A stretch of 64,000 nt of DNA from CAVPJW01 sp963705525 (GTDB taxonomy: Bacteria > Acidobacteriota > Vicinamibacteria > Vicinamibacterales > CAVPJW01): contig CAVPJW010000002.1 in assembly GCA_963705525.1 (NCBI GenBank), forward strand, positions 868,001 through 932,000, given 5' to 3'. Positions 18,250 to 28,344 of the stretch are shown piece by piece. The translations under genes were made by a program, and so were the position numbers. Below the pieces are notes generated by a model. The model was not told the DNA's origin and did no database searches. It worked only from the letters and a program-made list of their open reading frames with translations. Within the stretch, counting starts at the first letter, position 1. Each line of letters begins with the position of its first letter.

Positions 18250-19203
18250 CTAACCTGATGGTTGCGGGGCGCCGCGTCGTCGCAGATCGAGCATGGCCGT
18301 ATCGAACGCGGACGGAAGAAGCGTGATGATCAACACACCGCCCGCCACCAGCACGGTCGCCAGCGCTTCGGTGCGCGGTATGCCGAGCAGGCCCGCGAAG
18401 TACACGAACGAAGCCTCTTGCACGCCGAAGCCGCCAAGAGAGATCGGCAGCCGGGCGAGCGTCAGCGCAAGAGGCACCGTCGCCAGGAGCATCCAGAACG
18501 GCAGGGCCAGACCAAGGCCGGTCGCCACCACGTAGTTCAATACCGGCGGAATCAGGCTCTCGACGAGAGACAGCACAAAGAACCAACCGAGCACCCCAGG
18601 TTTCTCGCGGTACGCATCGTACGCCCGGGTCAGTTTCGTGAACCGCGATTCGGGAAAAGAAGCCGTCGCTCCCCATCGTCTCAAGAGCCAAAAGGACACG
18701 ACGAGTCCCCCAGCCGCGATCAGGATGATCGTCAGAAGAATCACGGCAATAGGCGCCGCCGGTGCGTGGCTCACGGACGATGCGAGCAGCCAGCAGCTGA
18801 CGAGCGCCACCGATCCCATGGCGATGAGGCCTATCACGCGCTCGAGGACGATCGACACGGTGACCTCACGGAGGCCAAACTCCCGAACGGCCAGCACACG
18901 TATGAGATCGGCTCCGATCGTGATCGGCAGGAAGAGACCGACGAAGGTCGTCGCGAAGTACGCGCGGATTGCCGTCAGCAGTGGAATAGCGACGCCCTGA
19001 GCCACGAGCAGCAGGCGCCATTTATAGGCCATCAGCACGCGGTCGCCAGCCGCGAGCATCACCGCGAGCGCCAGCGCACTGAGGCGCATCCTGCGGATGG
19101 CCCGCAGGAGCTCGGCCGGGTCGACGATGACGAACACCAGCACGGCCAGCAGCCCGAACGTGAGGGCCAGCCTGCCCGCCAGTTTGAGAGCGTTGCGGCT
19201 CAC
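18250..19203 (-). CDS. UPF0104/LPG-synthase-TM-type flippase-like protein
   Basis: A second member of the family, 317 residues, with about eight membrane helices. It opens with a helix followed by VDPAELLRAIRRMRLS, has the central segment TTFVGLFLPITIGADLIRVL, and the late PISLGGFGVQEASFVYF element diagnostic of the family. It starts 21 nt after asnB. The sequence is clearly different from the copy at 16409-17431, so this is an old paralogue rather than a recent duplication. Function in lipid or lipid-linked glycan translocation is inferred from the family. Confidence 0.8.
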   Translation of the reverse strand: MSRNALKLAGRLALTFGLLAVLVFVIVDPAELLRAIRRMRLSALALAVMLAAGDRVLMAYKWRLLLVAQGVAIPLLTAIRAYFATTFVGLFLPITIGADLIRVLAVREFGLREVTVSIVLERVIGLIAMGSVALVSCWLLASSVSHAPAAPIAVILLTIILIAAGGLVVSFWLLRRWGATASFPESRFTKLTRAYDAYREKPGVLGWFFVLSLVESLIPPVLNYVVATGLGLALPFWMLLATVPLALTLARLPISLGGFGVQEASFVYFAGLLGIPRTEALATVLVAGGVLIITLLPSAFDTAMLDLRRRGAPQPSG

Positions 19204-19224
19204 CGGCCTCGTCCGCGGCCGCTT

Positions 19225-21123
19225 CTACGCCGCCCGTGCCGGACGTTCCTCGATGAAGCGGCGATGCCAGAGCGCGGCGTTGATGAGCGCCCAGAGCACG
19301 TGATTGTGGTTGTGAGTCCGGCGCAGGTGCTGATCGATCAAGTGTCCAACGAAGCCGACGTTGAAGTACTCGCGGATGAGTGGCGAACCGTTGAGTGTGG
19401 CGACCATGTACTCGCGCAGGTCGGTGCGCAGCCAGTTCTTGATCGGCAGGCTATATCCCTGCTTGCCGCGCTCGAGGATGAATGGAGGCAGGATGCCTTG
19501 CATTGCCTTCCGGTAGATGGCTTTGGTCTTCACGCCTGGAAACTTCAGGTGGCTGGGCACACGGGCGGTAAACTCGACCAGCGCATGATCGAGGAACGGC
19601 ACGCGCACCTCGAGGGAGTGCGCCATGGACATCTTGTCCACCTTCATCAGCACTGAATCCGGCATGGTCAGCCGAAGATCGACGTAGCACTCCTTCGACA
19701 AGCGGTCCGTCGTGCCGGCGCGTTCGCTCCAGCGCCGGATGGGCTCGAATGGATCCTGATTGACGTGGGATAGGAATGCGCCCGTGAAGAGCGCCTGGTC
19801 CTGTTCCGTCGACGAGAAATACTGCCAGCGCATGTGCCCGGCCTCGTCGGGTCTGGTCGCACCTTCAACAAATCGCTTCAAGAGATTGACGGCGCCCTTC
19901 TTCTGATCCTGATCGGGCAGCCACGAGACGAGAGGCTCGACCATGCCGCGCCGGACCGCGCCGGGAATGCGCGAATACACCTGATGGTGCAGCTTCGAGG
20001 CGATGAAGCGATCGTACCCGACGAATACTTCATCGCCGCCCTCGCCGGACAGGCAGACGGTGGCGTGCTCGCGGGCGCGCCGGCACAGGATGTAGAACGG
20101 GATCGACGAGAGATCCGTCATGGGCTCGTCGAGATGCCAGACCGTGCGTTCGATGAGCTCGGGTGTGATCGGATCGATCACAATCTCATGATGATCCGTG
20201 CCGTAGTATTTCGCGGCCCGTCGCGCGTACTCCCATTCGCTGAACGTGGGATCGCCATAGCCGATCGTAAACGTAGGAATGGGCTTGCTCGTAGCCTGCC
20301 GCACGTACGCGAGCACGGCCGTCGAATCGAGTCCCCCTGAGAGAAACACGCCGAGCGGCACTTCCGCCATCAGGCGCTTTTCGACAGCCTCGCCGAGCAG
20401 GCGGCGAATCTCCTGGATGTACTCCGCCTCGGAGAGGTCCGCTGGTTCGAAGCGCACATCCCAATAGGGCTTGACCTCGAGTCGTCCCTGACTGACCTTC
20501 AGGAGGTTCCCCGCCGGCAGCTTCTGAATCCCCTTGAACATGGTGGCGGGAGCCGGCACGAACTCGTAGCCGAGATAATGATAGAGCGATTGAAAATCGA
20601 GCTCCTGCCGCACCGCGCCAGAGGCCAACACCGCCTTGATTTCCGATCCGAACGCCAGGCGCGACCCGTCCCACGCGTAATAGAGGGGCTTGATGCCGAG
20701 CCGATCGCGCACGAGCCACAATGACGACGTCCGGGCCTCCCACAGGGCGAAACCGAACATGCCCTGAAAGCGCGTGACCGCGGCCTCTCCCCACTCCTCC
20801 CACGCGTGGACGACCATTTCGGTGTCGCAGCGCGTGCGAAACCGATGGCCCAGTGCCTCGAGCTCGGCGCGGATCTTCGCGTGGTTGTAGATCTCGCCGT
20901 TGTAGACGATCCACAGCGTGCCGTCTTCGTTCGACAACGGCTGATGTCCGCCCTCGAGATCGATGATCTTCAGGCGCCTCACACCAATGACCGCAGCGCC
21001 GCCATCGTGAATCCCGGAGTCGTCTGGGCCGCGATGGACGATTGTGTCGAGCATCGTCGCGACACGATCGGTCGCAACGTGTCCACCCGCTCGCGTGTCA
21101 AGAAAGCCGGCGATGCCGCACAT
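19225..21123 (-). CDS. asnB: Asparagine synthase (glutamine-hydrolysing), AsnB type
   Basis: The 632-residue enzyme has an N-terminal glutaminase domain that begins at the catalytic Cys2 (MCGIAGF) and includes RGPDDSG and NGEIYNH. The synthetase domain carries the ATP-binding PP-loop SGGLDSTAVLAY and a later GEGGDEVFVGYDR. In amino-acid synthesis it converts aspartate and glutamine to asparagine. Copies inside polysaccharide clusters often amidate sugar acids or glycan components instead. It sits 8 nt after the epimerase and 21 nt before a flippase-like gene, which favours the glycan role. The motifs themselves do not separate the two functions. Confidence 0.9.
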   Translation of the reverse strand: MCGIAGFLDTRAGGHVATDRVATMLDTIVHRGPDDSGIHDGGAAVIGVRRLKIIDLEGGHQPLSNEDGTLWIVYNGEIYNHAKIRAELEALGHRFRTRCDTEMVVHAWEEWGEAAVTRFQGMFGFALWEARTSSLWLVRDRLGIKPLYYAWDGSRLAFGSEIKAVLASGAVRQELDFQSLYHYLGYEFVPAPATMFKGIQKLPAGNLLKVSQGRLEVKPYWDVRFEPADLSEAEYIQEIRRLLGEAVEKRLMAEVPLGVFLSGGLDSTAVLAYVRQATSKPIPTFTIGYGDPTFSEWEYARRAAKYYGTDHHEIVIDPITPELIERTVWHLDEPMTDLSSIPFYILCRRAREHATVCLSGEGGDEVFVGYDRFIASKLHHQVYSRIPGAVRRGMVEPLVSWLPDQDQKKGAVNLLKRFVEGATRPDEAGHMRWQYFSSTEQDQALFTGAFLSHVNQDPFEPIRRWSERAGTTDRLSKECYVDLRLTMPDSVLMKVDKMSMAHSLEVRVPFLDHALVEFTARVPSHLKFPGVKTKAIYRKAMQGILPPFILERGKQGYSLPIKNWLRTDLREYMVATLNGSPLIREYFNVGFVGHLIDQHLRRTHNHNHVLWALINAALWHRRFIEERPARAA

Positions 21124-21131
21124 AAGGTCCC

Positions 21132-22112
21132 CTAGAGATAACCGTGTTCACGATACCATGCCGCGGTCCGGGCGAGCCCGGTGGGCAGGTCCACTGCCGG
21201 ATGGTAGCCGAGCTCGTTCTTCGCCTTATCGATGCGAAACGCACGATTCTGCCGGAACCAGTCGGCGCGGCGCCGGAAGAGCGGGGGCTCAATCCTGAGG
21301 GGCGTGCAGACCCCCTCGCAGATGACCGCGGCAACCCAGAGCGGCGCAAACGGCAGGTGGATGATGCGCAGCTCGACGCCCATGCTGGTCGCCACCGCCT
21401 GAACCAGTTCGTTGAGCGAGCAATATCGCTCGTCGCCGATCAGGTACACCTGGCCGGTGCCCGGCCGCTCGCCCGCCCGCTCGAACGCGTCCACGAGATT
21501 GTCGATGTACAACGGGTGATAGAAGGTCTCTCCCGAGCCGAACATAAGAAAGCGCCCACGACGGGCCGCGCGAAAAAGAAAAAGGAAACGGGCCGGATCG
21601 CCTGGGCCGTAGATCGCCATGGGCCGGAGCGTCGTCGCCGGCAGGCCCCGTGCGACGAGTGCCGCCACTTCCTGCTCCCCCTCGTACTTCGTAACCTGGT
21701 AATAGTCCTCCGGCCGAATCGGCGAGGTCTCGTCGCCAGGAGGCGACTTGATATCGCCGTGCACGCCTTGAGTGGAGCAGTACACGAACGACTCAACTCC
21801 GTGCCGGAGCGCCGCCTCCCCGACGATCTTCGTGCCCACGGCATTGACTTCGTGATACACGCTTTTCGGCAGATTGATCTGACGGAACACCGCCGCCACG
21901 TGAAACACCCGGCGGGCGCCGGCCGTCAGGCGATCCACGAGCGGCGCATCCGTCACGCTCCCGAGCGTGATGTCGGCGCCGGCCTTTCGAAGCTCATCCG
22001 CGAACAGGCCCGCAGACGCATCCAGGACCCTGACCTCGTAGCCACGAGTCAATAGACGACGGACAAGGTGGCTTCCCGTGAATCCGGTGCCGCCCGTGAC
22101 GAAAACCCGCAT
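21132..22112 (-). CDS. NAD(P)-dependent sugar epimerase/dehydratase (SDR)
   Basis: The 326-residue extended short-chain dehydrogenase begins MRVFVTGGTGFTGSH, giving the TGxxGxxG cofactor loop. It has the catalytic YYQVTKYEGE (Tyr-x3-Lys) and the substrate-side segment LRPMAIYGPGD. It is likely to modify a nucleotide sugar or another small hydroxylated substrate. ATG 22112 is chosen since it begins at the Rossmann strand; the frame is open 96 nt further. On the minus strand, TATATT at 22169-22174 is a plausible -10 for this gene and for the run of genes that follows. The exact reaction cannot be assigned. Confidence 0.85.
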   Translation of the reverse strand: MRVFVTGGTGFTGSHLVRRLLTRGYEVRVLDASAGLFADELRKAGADITLGSVTDAPLVDRLTAGARRVFHVAAVFRQINLPKSVYHEVNAVGTKIVGEAALRHGVESFVYCSTQGVHGDIKSPPGDETSPIRPEDYYQVTKYEGEQEVAALVARGLPATTLRPMAIYGPGDPARFLFLFRAARRGRFLMFGSGETFYHPLYIDNLVDAFERAGERPGTGQVYLIGDERYCSLNELVQAVATSMGVELRIIHLPFAPLWVAAVICEGVCTPLRIEPPLFRRRADWFRQNRAFRIDKAKNELGYHPAVDLPTGLARTAAWYREHGYL

Positions 22113-22340
22113 CGACAGTTGAGGTGTGCCCGGCTCCCTGGCGAAGGTGTGAGCGAAAGTGACTCGTAAATATATCACGGTCCTGCACGGCCCTACCCCG
22201 ATCGTCATGCGTCTAACTGTATCGGACCGAGTCGCCCTGTGAGATCAACGGCAGGCTCACGAAAGAAAACGCTAAAGCGTGAAGCAGGACCTGCCGATAG
22301 GTCCGTCGACACGGTTGTCTATCACTCGAGGGCTCCCCCA

Positions 22341-23772
22341 ATGGTGCGAAGACCCGACGCTTACGGCAAGCTACCGCTCACTTTCACCCTTCATTGTTCT
22401 CACGACGCTCCTCTCGGCGTGTGAAGCGTCCAAGGGCAGCATTCTCGCGCCCACGGATTCAGTCATAACGCTCAGCGCGTCCAACCCGCTGGTTCCGGTG
22501 AACGGATCCACGGAAATCGCGATCTCAGTCAAGGAAGCCGACGGGGCGCCGGTCAAGGACGGCACCGAGGTGCTCATCACCGCGTCGACTGGACAGGTCG
22601 ATCGGCAGAAGGTCCGCACGCAGGGCGGAACGGCACAGGTGATGTTCAAGGCTCCGGGCGAGGCGGGAACCTCGAGGATAGACGCCGCATCGGCCGGCGC
22701 CCGCGGCTTTGTCGAAATCGCCGTGACGTCAGGCGAAGTGGCCCACGTTGCGATTAAAGCTCAGCCAGAGAGCCTCCCGGCTGGAGGCGGAGGAGTTGAC
22801 CTGTACGCCAGGGTCACAAGCGCGGCCGGGGCTCCGGTTGCCGGTGCGCCGGTCACTTTCTCGGCGACGAGCGGAACGGTTTCTCCGTCAACCGCCATCG
22901 CGAGCGATCAGTCGGGCATTGCCAAGGCTCGCTTGACCACGTCATCGTCAGCAACCGTCACCGTGAAGGTTCATGAAGCGCAGTCCGCACAGACGAAGGT
23001 GACCGTGCGCGAGCCGGTGTCCGTGGACCTGAGCGTCTCGCCGGACGAACCTACGGAAGACGAGGCCGCGACGTTCACGATCGAGGTCTCAAACGGGGCC
23101 AAGGCGCAGGGCTCGGTGAAGATCAGTTTCGGCGACGGCAAGTCGGAAAACCTGAACGTTGGCAAGAGTTCCATCGAAGTCACGCATGTGTACAAGGATC
23201 CGGGCGGCTTCAACGTCACCGTTGTCTACAGCGGCCCCGATTCTCCTGACGTCAAGGTCACCATTCGCGTAACGGTCAAGGCGAAGGGCACTCCACCGCC
23301 GCCTACACCCGATCCAGATCCCGATCCGGATCCGCCGGACGATCCGCCGGACAACGGCATCCCTGGCGACGACATCAACCTCAGTCAGGTCAACTGGCTG
23401 CACACCGATGTAAGCGACTGGGATGTGACGTCGAAGATCACCGACATCACGCTCGATTTGCCGCCGCTCTGCATCGAGCACACGAAGTCGGGCAATTGGC
23501 CGGTCAAGGGCGGCACCGAAGGCAACCCGTGGGTGTTCGCGAAGATCGACGGTCAGTGGTACGCAGCCACATACGAGTGGCTCAAGCCCGGCCAGACGTG
23601 CAAGAACATCAGGGCAGATACCCTGGGGCCGCATACGAAGAAGGAGCCTCTCGAATCGTGGGTTCCCCGATCCGGGGAGCTCGTCGGGTTCATGGTCTCG
23701 ACGCACGCGCGCGATTCAACGCGCGGTCCTAAGCAAGAGCGGTCGAACGTGGTGCTGGTGCGCTGGCCCTAG
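22341..23772 (+). CDS. Ig-like/PKD-like lipoprotein with conserved C-terminal domain, likely +1 frameshift in the signal peptide
   Basis: The main frame reads from a GTG at 22279, but its first 30 residues do not look like a signal. ATG 22341 in another frame encodes MVRRPDAYGKLPLTFT. Deleting one C of CCC at 22387-22389 joins this to FIVLTTLLSAC, a complete lipoprotein signal with lipobox LLSAC. The span from 22341 is 3n+1, as expected. The mature protein has two invasin-type (Big_1) Ig domains, a PKD-like domain (ISFGDGKSENL ... VTHVYKDPGG), a Pro/Asp-rich linker, and a C-terminal domain of about 130 residues with two Cys. I do not recognise that last domain. It is probably a surface-exposed adhesion or matrix lipoprotein; it converges with the glycan operon. 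Confidence 0.7.
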
Positions 23773-23781
23773 AGCCGGCGT

Positions 23782-24750
23782 TCAGGTTCCAAGCCAACTG
23801 GACAGGTGACGAGAGAATTCGTCGCCCGTCCAGTTGTAGACCCAGAGGCGAGGCAGTTCGAGCTGTGGCGTGCGCCGCCAGACGACGTCGGGGATGGCTG
23901 TGCATCCCTGCTCAAAGCCGGCGTTTCGCACCGTGTGCAGTGTGCGGGAGGTGTAGTCGGTTCGCTGTCCATAGGGAAACGACACGCTCGTTACCGGGCG
24001 CCCAATCACGCGCTCGAGCGCGGCCCGACTCTCGACGATCTCACGGCGCTCCGCTGTTTCGCTCAATGAAGCGAGCACCGGATGCGTTTCCGTGTGCGCG
24101 CCGACCTCAATCATCTCGCTGCGGCTCAACTCAACGAGCTCATCGGCCGTCATGAAACGGTAGCCTGCAACTTGTCTGGATGGATCGCCCACCCATTTCG
24201 CGAGTTCATCGAGGACACTCTCTCGGGTGTCCTCGTCAGCGGGTCGAATCAGTCGATGAACCGCGCGCAGCAGGCCTTCAGCGGATTCTGACCGGACCGT
24301 CTGCGGCTTCCCCGCCACGCTGAGGGTGACGCTCGTGCCCGGCAGGGGTCCGCCCAGCAGCAACCGGCTGAGGCGATCCCACCAGCATTCCTGCCTTCCT
24401 AGAAAACCCGAGGTCACGAATACGGTGGCCGGCGTGTCGAAGCGCTCGAGCAGCGGTTTTGCCGTGTGAACGTTGTCCGCGTACCCATCATCGAAAGTCA
24501 CGACGATGCCGCCCGGCGTGACCCGCCCTTGCTCGACCTGTCGGGCAAGGTCTGTCAGACGCGTCGCCTTCTTCCTTTGGCGAATGATCTGCAGGTGTTC
24601 CGTGAAGCGCTCGGGGGTGACATTGAGGAAGTAGGGGTCCGCCTTCTCGCTCGTGACTCTGTGGTAGAGGAGAATCAGGGCGCCATCGACGAACCGGCTT
24701 CGCACGCGACTGGCCGCGCGGTGGAGAGTTTTCTGGCCTCGAAACATCAC
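23782..24750 (-). CDS. Polysaccharide deacetylase (NodB/CE4 family)
   Basis: The 322-residue product carries the CE4 motif 1 VTFDDGYADN, with the two metal and catalytic Asp residues, and motif 2 HTETHPVL, with the metal-binding His pair. The later SFPYGQRTDYTSRT corresponds to motif 3. No clear signal peptide is seen, and the N-terminus resembles enzymes of exopolysaccharide clusters. It should remove N-acetyl groups from a glycan or an oligosaccharide intermediate. The ATG overlaps the stop of the preceding GT2 gene as ATGA, so it is the last gene of the operon. Confidence 0.88.
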   Translation of the reverse strand: MMFRGQKTLHRAASRVRSRFVDGALILLYHRVTSEKADPYFLNVTPERFTEHLQIIRQRKKATRLTDLARQVEQGRVTPGGIVVTFDDGYADNVHTAKPLLERFDTPATVFVTSGFLGRQECWWDRLSRLLLGGPLPGTSVTLSVAGKPQTVRSESAEGLLRAVHRLIRPADEDTRESVLDELAKWVGDPSRQVAGYRFMTADELVELSRSEMIEVGAHTETHPVLASLSETAERREIVESRAALERVIGRPVTSVSFPYGQRTDYTSRTLHTVRNAGFEQGCTAIPDVVWRRTPQLELPRLWVYNWTGDEFSRHLSSWLGT

Positions 24751-25689
24751 GATTCTTTGCTCGTGCTCAGTGCGGATCGGACGAAGTCAAATCCGCCCCG
24801 TGCGAGGCCCTTCAGCGCTCTCCAGTTTCCCCTTCGTCCCTCCCGGATTACGATGCCCGACAGAAGGTACGGAGCGCCGATCAAAAAGAAACCGGCTTTC
24901 TGGCTCGTCGTGCCGTGCTGCGCCAGGAATCGCAGCCAGTGTCTGGCTCGATACCAGGCGTAGCTTTCCGTGAACTGCCCGCCCGACACCGTCTTGCCGG
25001 GCTCCGGATCGTGAAAGATGACGGCCTCGGGAATGTACAGCGCGCGATAGCCGGCTGCCTGGACTCGCAGACCGAAATCCAGATCCTCGGGGCCATAGGG
25101 ATCGTATCTGGAGTCAAACCCGCCCAACTCCTCAAAGACGTCCCGCCGCACGAGCATGCAACCGCCGCTCGGAATACAGCTCACGCGCTCATCGGTACTG
25201 GCCGCGATCGATCTCACGGTAGCCGATGTGCGCGGTGCGGCCCATCCAGAAATTGATGCCGCAGCCCCGGGCACCATAGAGCACCTTCGGGTCGTTGTAG
25301 AACCGAATCTTCGGAGTGGTCTGCGCCAGGCGCCCGTCCTCTTCGAATGGCTCCGCCAGCCACCGGAGAAAATCGGGACTGACGGTAGTGTCGTTGTCCA
25401 GAAACAGCAGATGCGTGCAATCGAAATGATTCGCGGCCAGCAGCGCGGCGGCGTTCCGGCCGGAGGCGACTCCCAGATTCGTGTCATGGCGATGCACGAG
25501 CACCTCGGGAAAGGAAGCCATGACGGCCTCGGCGGTCGAATCCTCCGAGCTGTTGTCCCAGAGGAGGACCCGGTTTGGAACGTCCTCGACCTCGCGCAGA
25601 CTGGCGAGACACCGCAACGTCTTCTCGCGCTGGTTCATCGTCAGAACGACGATGGCGATGAGACCCGGCTTGCCCGGGCGATCAAGCAT
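24747..25689 (-). CDS. GT2-family glycosyltransferase, interrupted by a +1 frameshift
   Basis: The N-terminal part has the GT-A signature: IAIVVLTMNQREKTLRCLASL, then LWDNSSEDSTAE and the DxD-type HLLFLDNDT. The frame ends prematurely after REIDRGQYR. The adjacent frame then continues with DERVSCIPSGGCMLVRR and the acceptor motif YGPEDLDFGLR, and runs to the stop at 24747. Removing one C (plus-strand GG at 25194-25195) restores a 313-residue protein; the span is 3n+1. The start is ATG 25689, which overlaps the flippase stop by 8 nt; a GTG at 25698 is possible. It builds a glycan in this operon. A sequencing error is the simplest cause of the break. Confidence 0.8.
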
Positions 25690-27148
25690 CGGCGGCACGA
25701 CGCGTGGCCCGGAGCCAGGCGGTCGCCTCGTTCGGGATCACACCAGCAATGCCCGCAGCGATCAAATACGCGGCCAGCGTGGCTCCAGCCATCAGCCACT
25801 CCGGTGCTGGCCACCACACGCACAGCGCTCCGGCCGCCACCGCGGCCGCAACGGGAACGAGGAAAGCTCCGACGGAGGACCAGGAGGCGGCGATAACCTT
25901 CGGGCTCTGCGTCGCCTGCAGATAGAGCCCATCTGCCACGAGCAACCCCACGATCGCAGTGTACGCCGCCGCGATCGAGCCAAAGCGAGGGATCAGCAGA
26001 ACGTTCAGCCCGACGTTAATCGCCGTGGCCCAGGCTTGTCTGATGACTCGCTGGACCGGCTTGTGGGTCGCCAACAGAACACGACTGGACGCAATCTCGA
26101 TAGCCATCAGGACCGGCAGAACTGACATGATGCGGACGAGAGGGCCAACGCCAAGAAACCGGTCACCAAGAATCGGCCCCACGGCATTCGGCACGACGAA
26201 CACCAGTCCCCACCCCACCAGGCCGCCCACGAACAGCGAGTTTCGAAGAAGATGGTTGTACACCGCCGCAAGCTCGTCGTCCCGCCCGGCCAGACGACTG
26301 AGTCCCGGGTACGCGGCCAGTCCCAGAAAAAAGAGCGGCACGAGACCCACTTCGACGAACTTGAAGGCGGACGCATAGATCCCGGCCGCCGCTCCTCCCA
26401 CAATCCATAACACCAGAATGACGTCGGCTCTGGCGTAGAACTGAAACACCAACTCGGCCACGGCGAAGGGCCAGGCGGCCCGCACGATGGCGGGCAGATC
26501 GTGAGCCGAGAGCCCCAACCTCTGGCCCAGATGATGTCTGGGCGATCGGCTTGCCGCGATGACGAGCAGCGCGCCGGCGATGGGGAACGCGCTCAGCGCC
26601 CAAACCAATGAGAACTTGAAGACGAGAATGAACGAGAGGCTGAGTAGAACGCCCGTCATCCTGCACACAAGCTCGGTCATGGCCGGTCCTGCCATGGCCT
26701 GATTGGCAAAGGCCGGCACGAAGAGAGTTCGCGAAAGCGCCAAGCCAATCTGGTACAGCGAGAACAAGATGATGATCGTGGAAATCTCGATCGACGTATG
26801 GCTCAGCCACAGGAACGCGAGAAGCGCCACGACGGGCACGGTGAGCAGCGCCAGCTGCGCTGTCAGCAGTCTGTCGAGAAGGTCGGGTCGATCGCCCGCG
26901 GCGCGGCGGGCAAACTCGCGAACGCCGAAGTCCTCGAGCCCGAGCGTCGCCACGACGTACACAAAGCCGGATATGGCAAAGCCGTACGCGTATAACCCCG
27001 TGCCCTCCGGTCCGAATGTGCGAGAGACGACGACGAACAGCAGGAAGCCCAGCACGTCGCCGGCCAGTCGACCGAACGTCAGCCAGCCGGCGTTCGCCAG
27101 GATTGCCGTGGATTGAGCCGATTCTTCCAGCGTGAGATCGTGTGTCAC
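25682..27148 (-). CDS. Wzx-like oligosaccharide flippase (MATE/MVF superfamily)
   Basis: The 488-residue protein has about 12-14 membrane helices. The opening ANAGWLTFGRLAGDVLGFLL and VVVSRTFGPEGTGLYAYGFAI are typical of the polysaccharide biosynthesis (RfbX/Wzx) family that flips undecaprenyl-linked oligosaccharide units. GTG 27148 is taken as the start because it overlaps the preceding gene's stop as GTGA, the coupling used by its neighbours; the longer frame to 27208 would overlap the GT4 gene more. It defines this locus as a lipid-linked glycan assembly operon. No Wzy polymerase was recognised, although one of the large membrane proteins might play that role. Confidence 0.85.
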   Translation of the reverse strand: MTHDLTLEESAQSTAILANAGWLTFGRLAGDVLGFLLFVVVSRTFGPEGTGLYAYGFAISGFVYVVATLGLEDFGVREFARRAAGDRPDLLDRLLTAQLALLTVPVVALLAFLWLSHTSIEISTIIILFSLYQIGLALSRTLFVPAFANQAMAGPAMTELVCRMTGVLLSLSFILVFKFSLVWALSAFPIAGALLVIAASRSPRHHLGQRLGLSAHDLPAIVRAAWPFAVAELVFQFYARADVILVLWIVGGAAAGIYASAFKFVEVGLVPLFFLGLAAYPGLSRLAGRDDELAAVYNHLLRNSLFVGGLVGWGLVFVVPNAVGPILGDRFLGVGPLVRIMSVLPVLMAIEIASSRVLLATHKPVQRVIRQAWATAINVGLNVLLIPRFGSIAAAYTAIVGLLVADGLYLQATQSPKVIAASWSSVGAFLVPVAAAVAAGALCVWWPAPEWLMAGATLAAYLIAAGIAGVIPNEATAWLRATRRAADA

Positions 27149-28344
27149 GCCCGAATACGAACCGGATCCCGAAGGCTCTGGATGAGCGCGAGGGTTTCCC
27201 GGGCGCACTTCTTCCAGCTGAAGATGTGCGACCGCTCCAGGGCTCGCGCGCTGAGTGCCGTGCTCAGGCTGCTATCCGACAGGACCCGTTCCATGCCCTC
27301 GGCAATGGCGCGAGGGTCGTCCGCGTCCACGAACAGGGCCGCATTGCCCGCGATCTCCTTGAGACCATTCAGCGACGAGGTGATGATTGGCGTGCCGCAC
27401 GCCATCGCTTCAGTCAGCGGAATCGGGAAGGCCTCGAGGTTGGAGGGATACAAGTATAAGCTGGCCATCGAGTAGATGGCTGGCAGGTCTTCCTGATCGA
27501 TCCATCCGGGAAAATGAATATCAGCGCCATACCCGTCGGGAGGAATCTCGAAGTCCGCGCGGAACCGCTCGCAGTCGCGGCCTCCCACAACCAGCGCGTG
27601 CGGGGTCCGTCCGTGGAAGAGGCGATACGCTTCGAGGACTCTGTCGATATTCTTGCGTTTCCCCCGATCGTACCCGGACAGCGTCAATATGAACGTATCG
27701 GGAAGGCGATACTTTCTCTTCACGGCGTTTCGAGCATCGACGTCATCGACGCGTCGAAAGTGCGCGCCCGGTCCGAAATACACGGTGGTGATCTTCCCGC
27801 GGGCGTTTGGAAAAATCCGCTCGAACTCATCGGTCGTCAGCTGCGACACCGAGATGATGCGCGCGCACTTCCAGAGATACAGCGGCATCATGAGTTTCAT
27901 GTACCGGACATCGAGAGGCTTGTAGAACCGCGCATGCTCCGGAATAAACCAGTCGGCGCCGTGCAGGACCATCATCGTCTTCGCCGGGGCGAGGAGCGGC
28001 GCCGTGAATTTCGGGTGAAACACCACATCGATGTCGTGTTTCCAGCAAGCCAGCGGAATCGCCACCTGATCCCAGAGCGCCTTGCCTCGCGACGGAACCA
28101 CCACCTCGGCGACATTCGGGAGGCCGGCAAAGCGCCCGAGGTGTGTAGGATTCGCATAGAAGAGGACATATTCGTTCTCGCGATCCAGCGCGAGCAACTC
28201 CTCGGCGAGGTAGCGCGTATAGACACCGACCCCGCCTCGCTCGTCGAGCGTCCGGAGCATGAGCCCTATGCGCATCGGGCGAAGCTGCTCGCTCGCGGCC
28301 GGGGGAGCCGGTGCAATGGTTGCCGCTCGAGTGGCTTCATTCAC
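27145..28344 (-). CDS. GT4-family glycosyltransferase
   Basis: The 399-residue GT-B enzyme has an N-terminal glycine loop (TLDERGGVGVYTRYLAEEL), the phosphate-binding SGYDRGKRKNIDRVLEAY, and the donor-site acidic element SNLEAFPIPLTEAMACG (E-x7-E). GTG 28344 is preferred since it overlaps the upstream GT4 stop as GTGA, giving translational coupling. The frame is open to 28437 but those codons lie in the upstream gene. Downstream it overlaps the flippase in the same way. It transfers a sugar to a growing lipid-linked oligosaccharide; donor and linkage are unknown. Confidence 0.88.
   Translation of the reverse strand: MNEATRAATIAPAPPAASEQLRPMRIGLMLRTLDERGGVGVYTRYLAEELLALDRENEYVLFYANPTHLGRFAGLPNVAEVVVPSRGKALWDQVAIPLACWKHDIDVVFHPKFTAPLLAPAKTMMVLHGADWFIPEHARFYKPLDVRYMKLMMPLYLWKCARIISVSQLTTDEFERIFPNARGKITTVYFGPGAHFRRVDDVDARNAVKRKYRLPDTFILTLSGYDRGKRKNIDRVLEAYRLFHGRTPHALVVGGRDCERFRADFEIPPDGYGADIHFPGWIDQEDLPAIYSMASLYLYPSNLEAFPIPLTEAMACGTPIITSSLNGLKEIAGNAALFVDADDPRAIAEGMERVLSDSSLSTALSARALERSHIFSWKKCARETLALIQSLRDPVRIRA

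Noticed and set aside
18262..19656. 464-codon plus-strand frame opposite the flippase-like gene and asnB
   Set aside because: Shadow of two well-supported minus-strand genes; composition is highly charged and low in hydrophobic residues.
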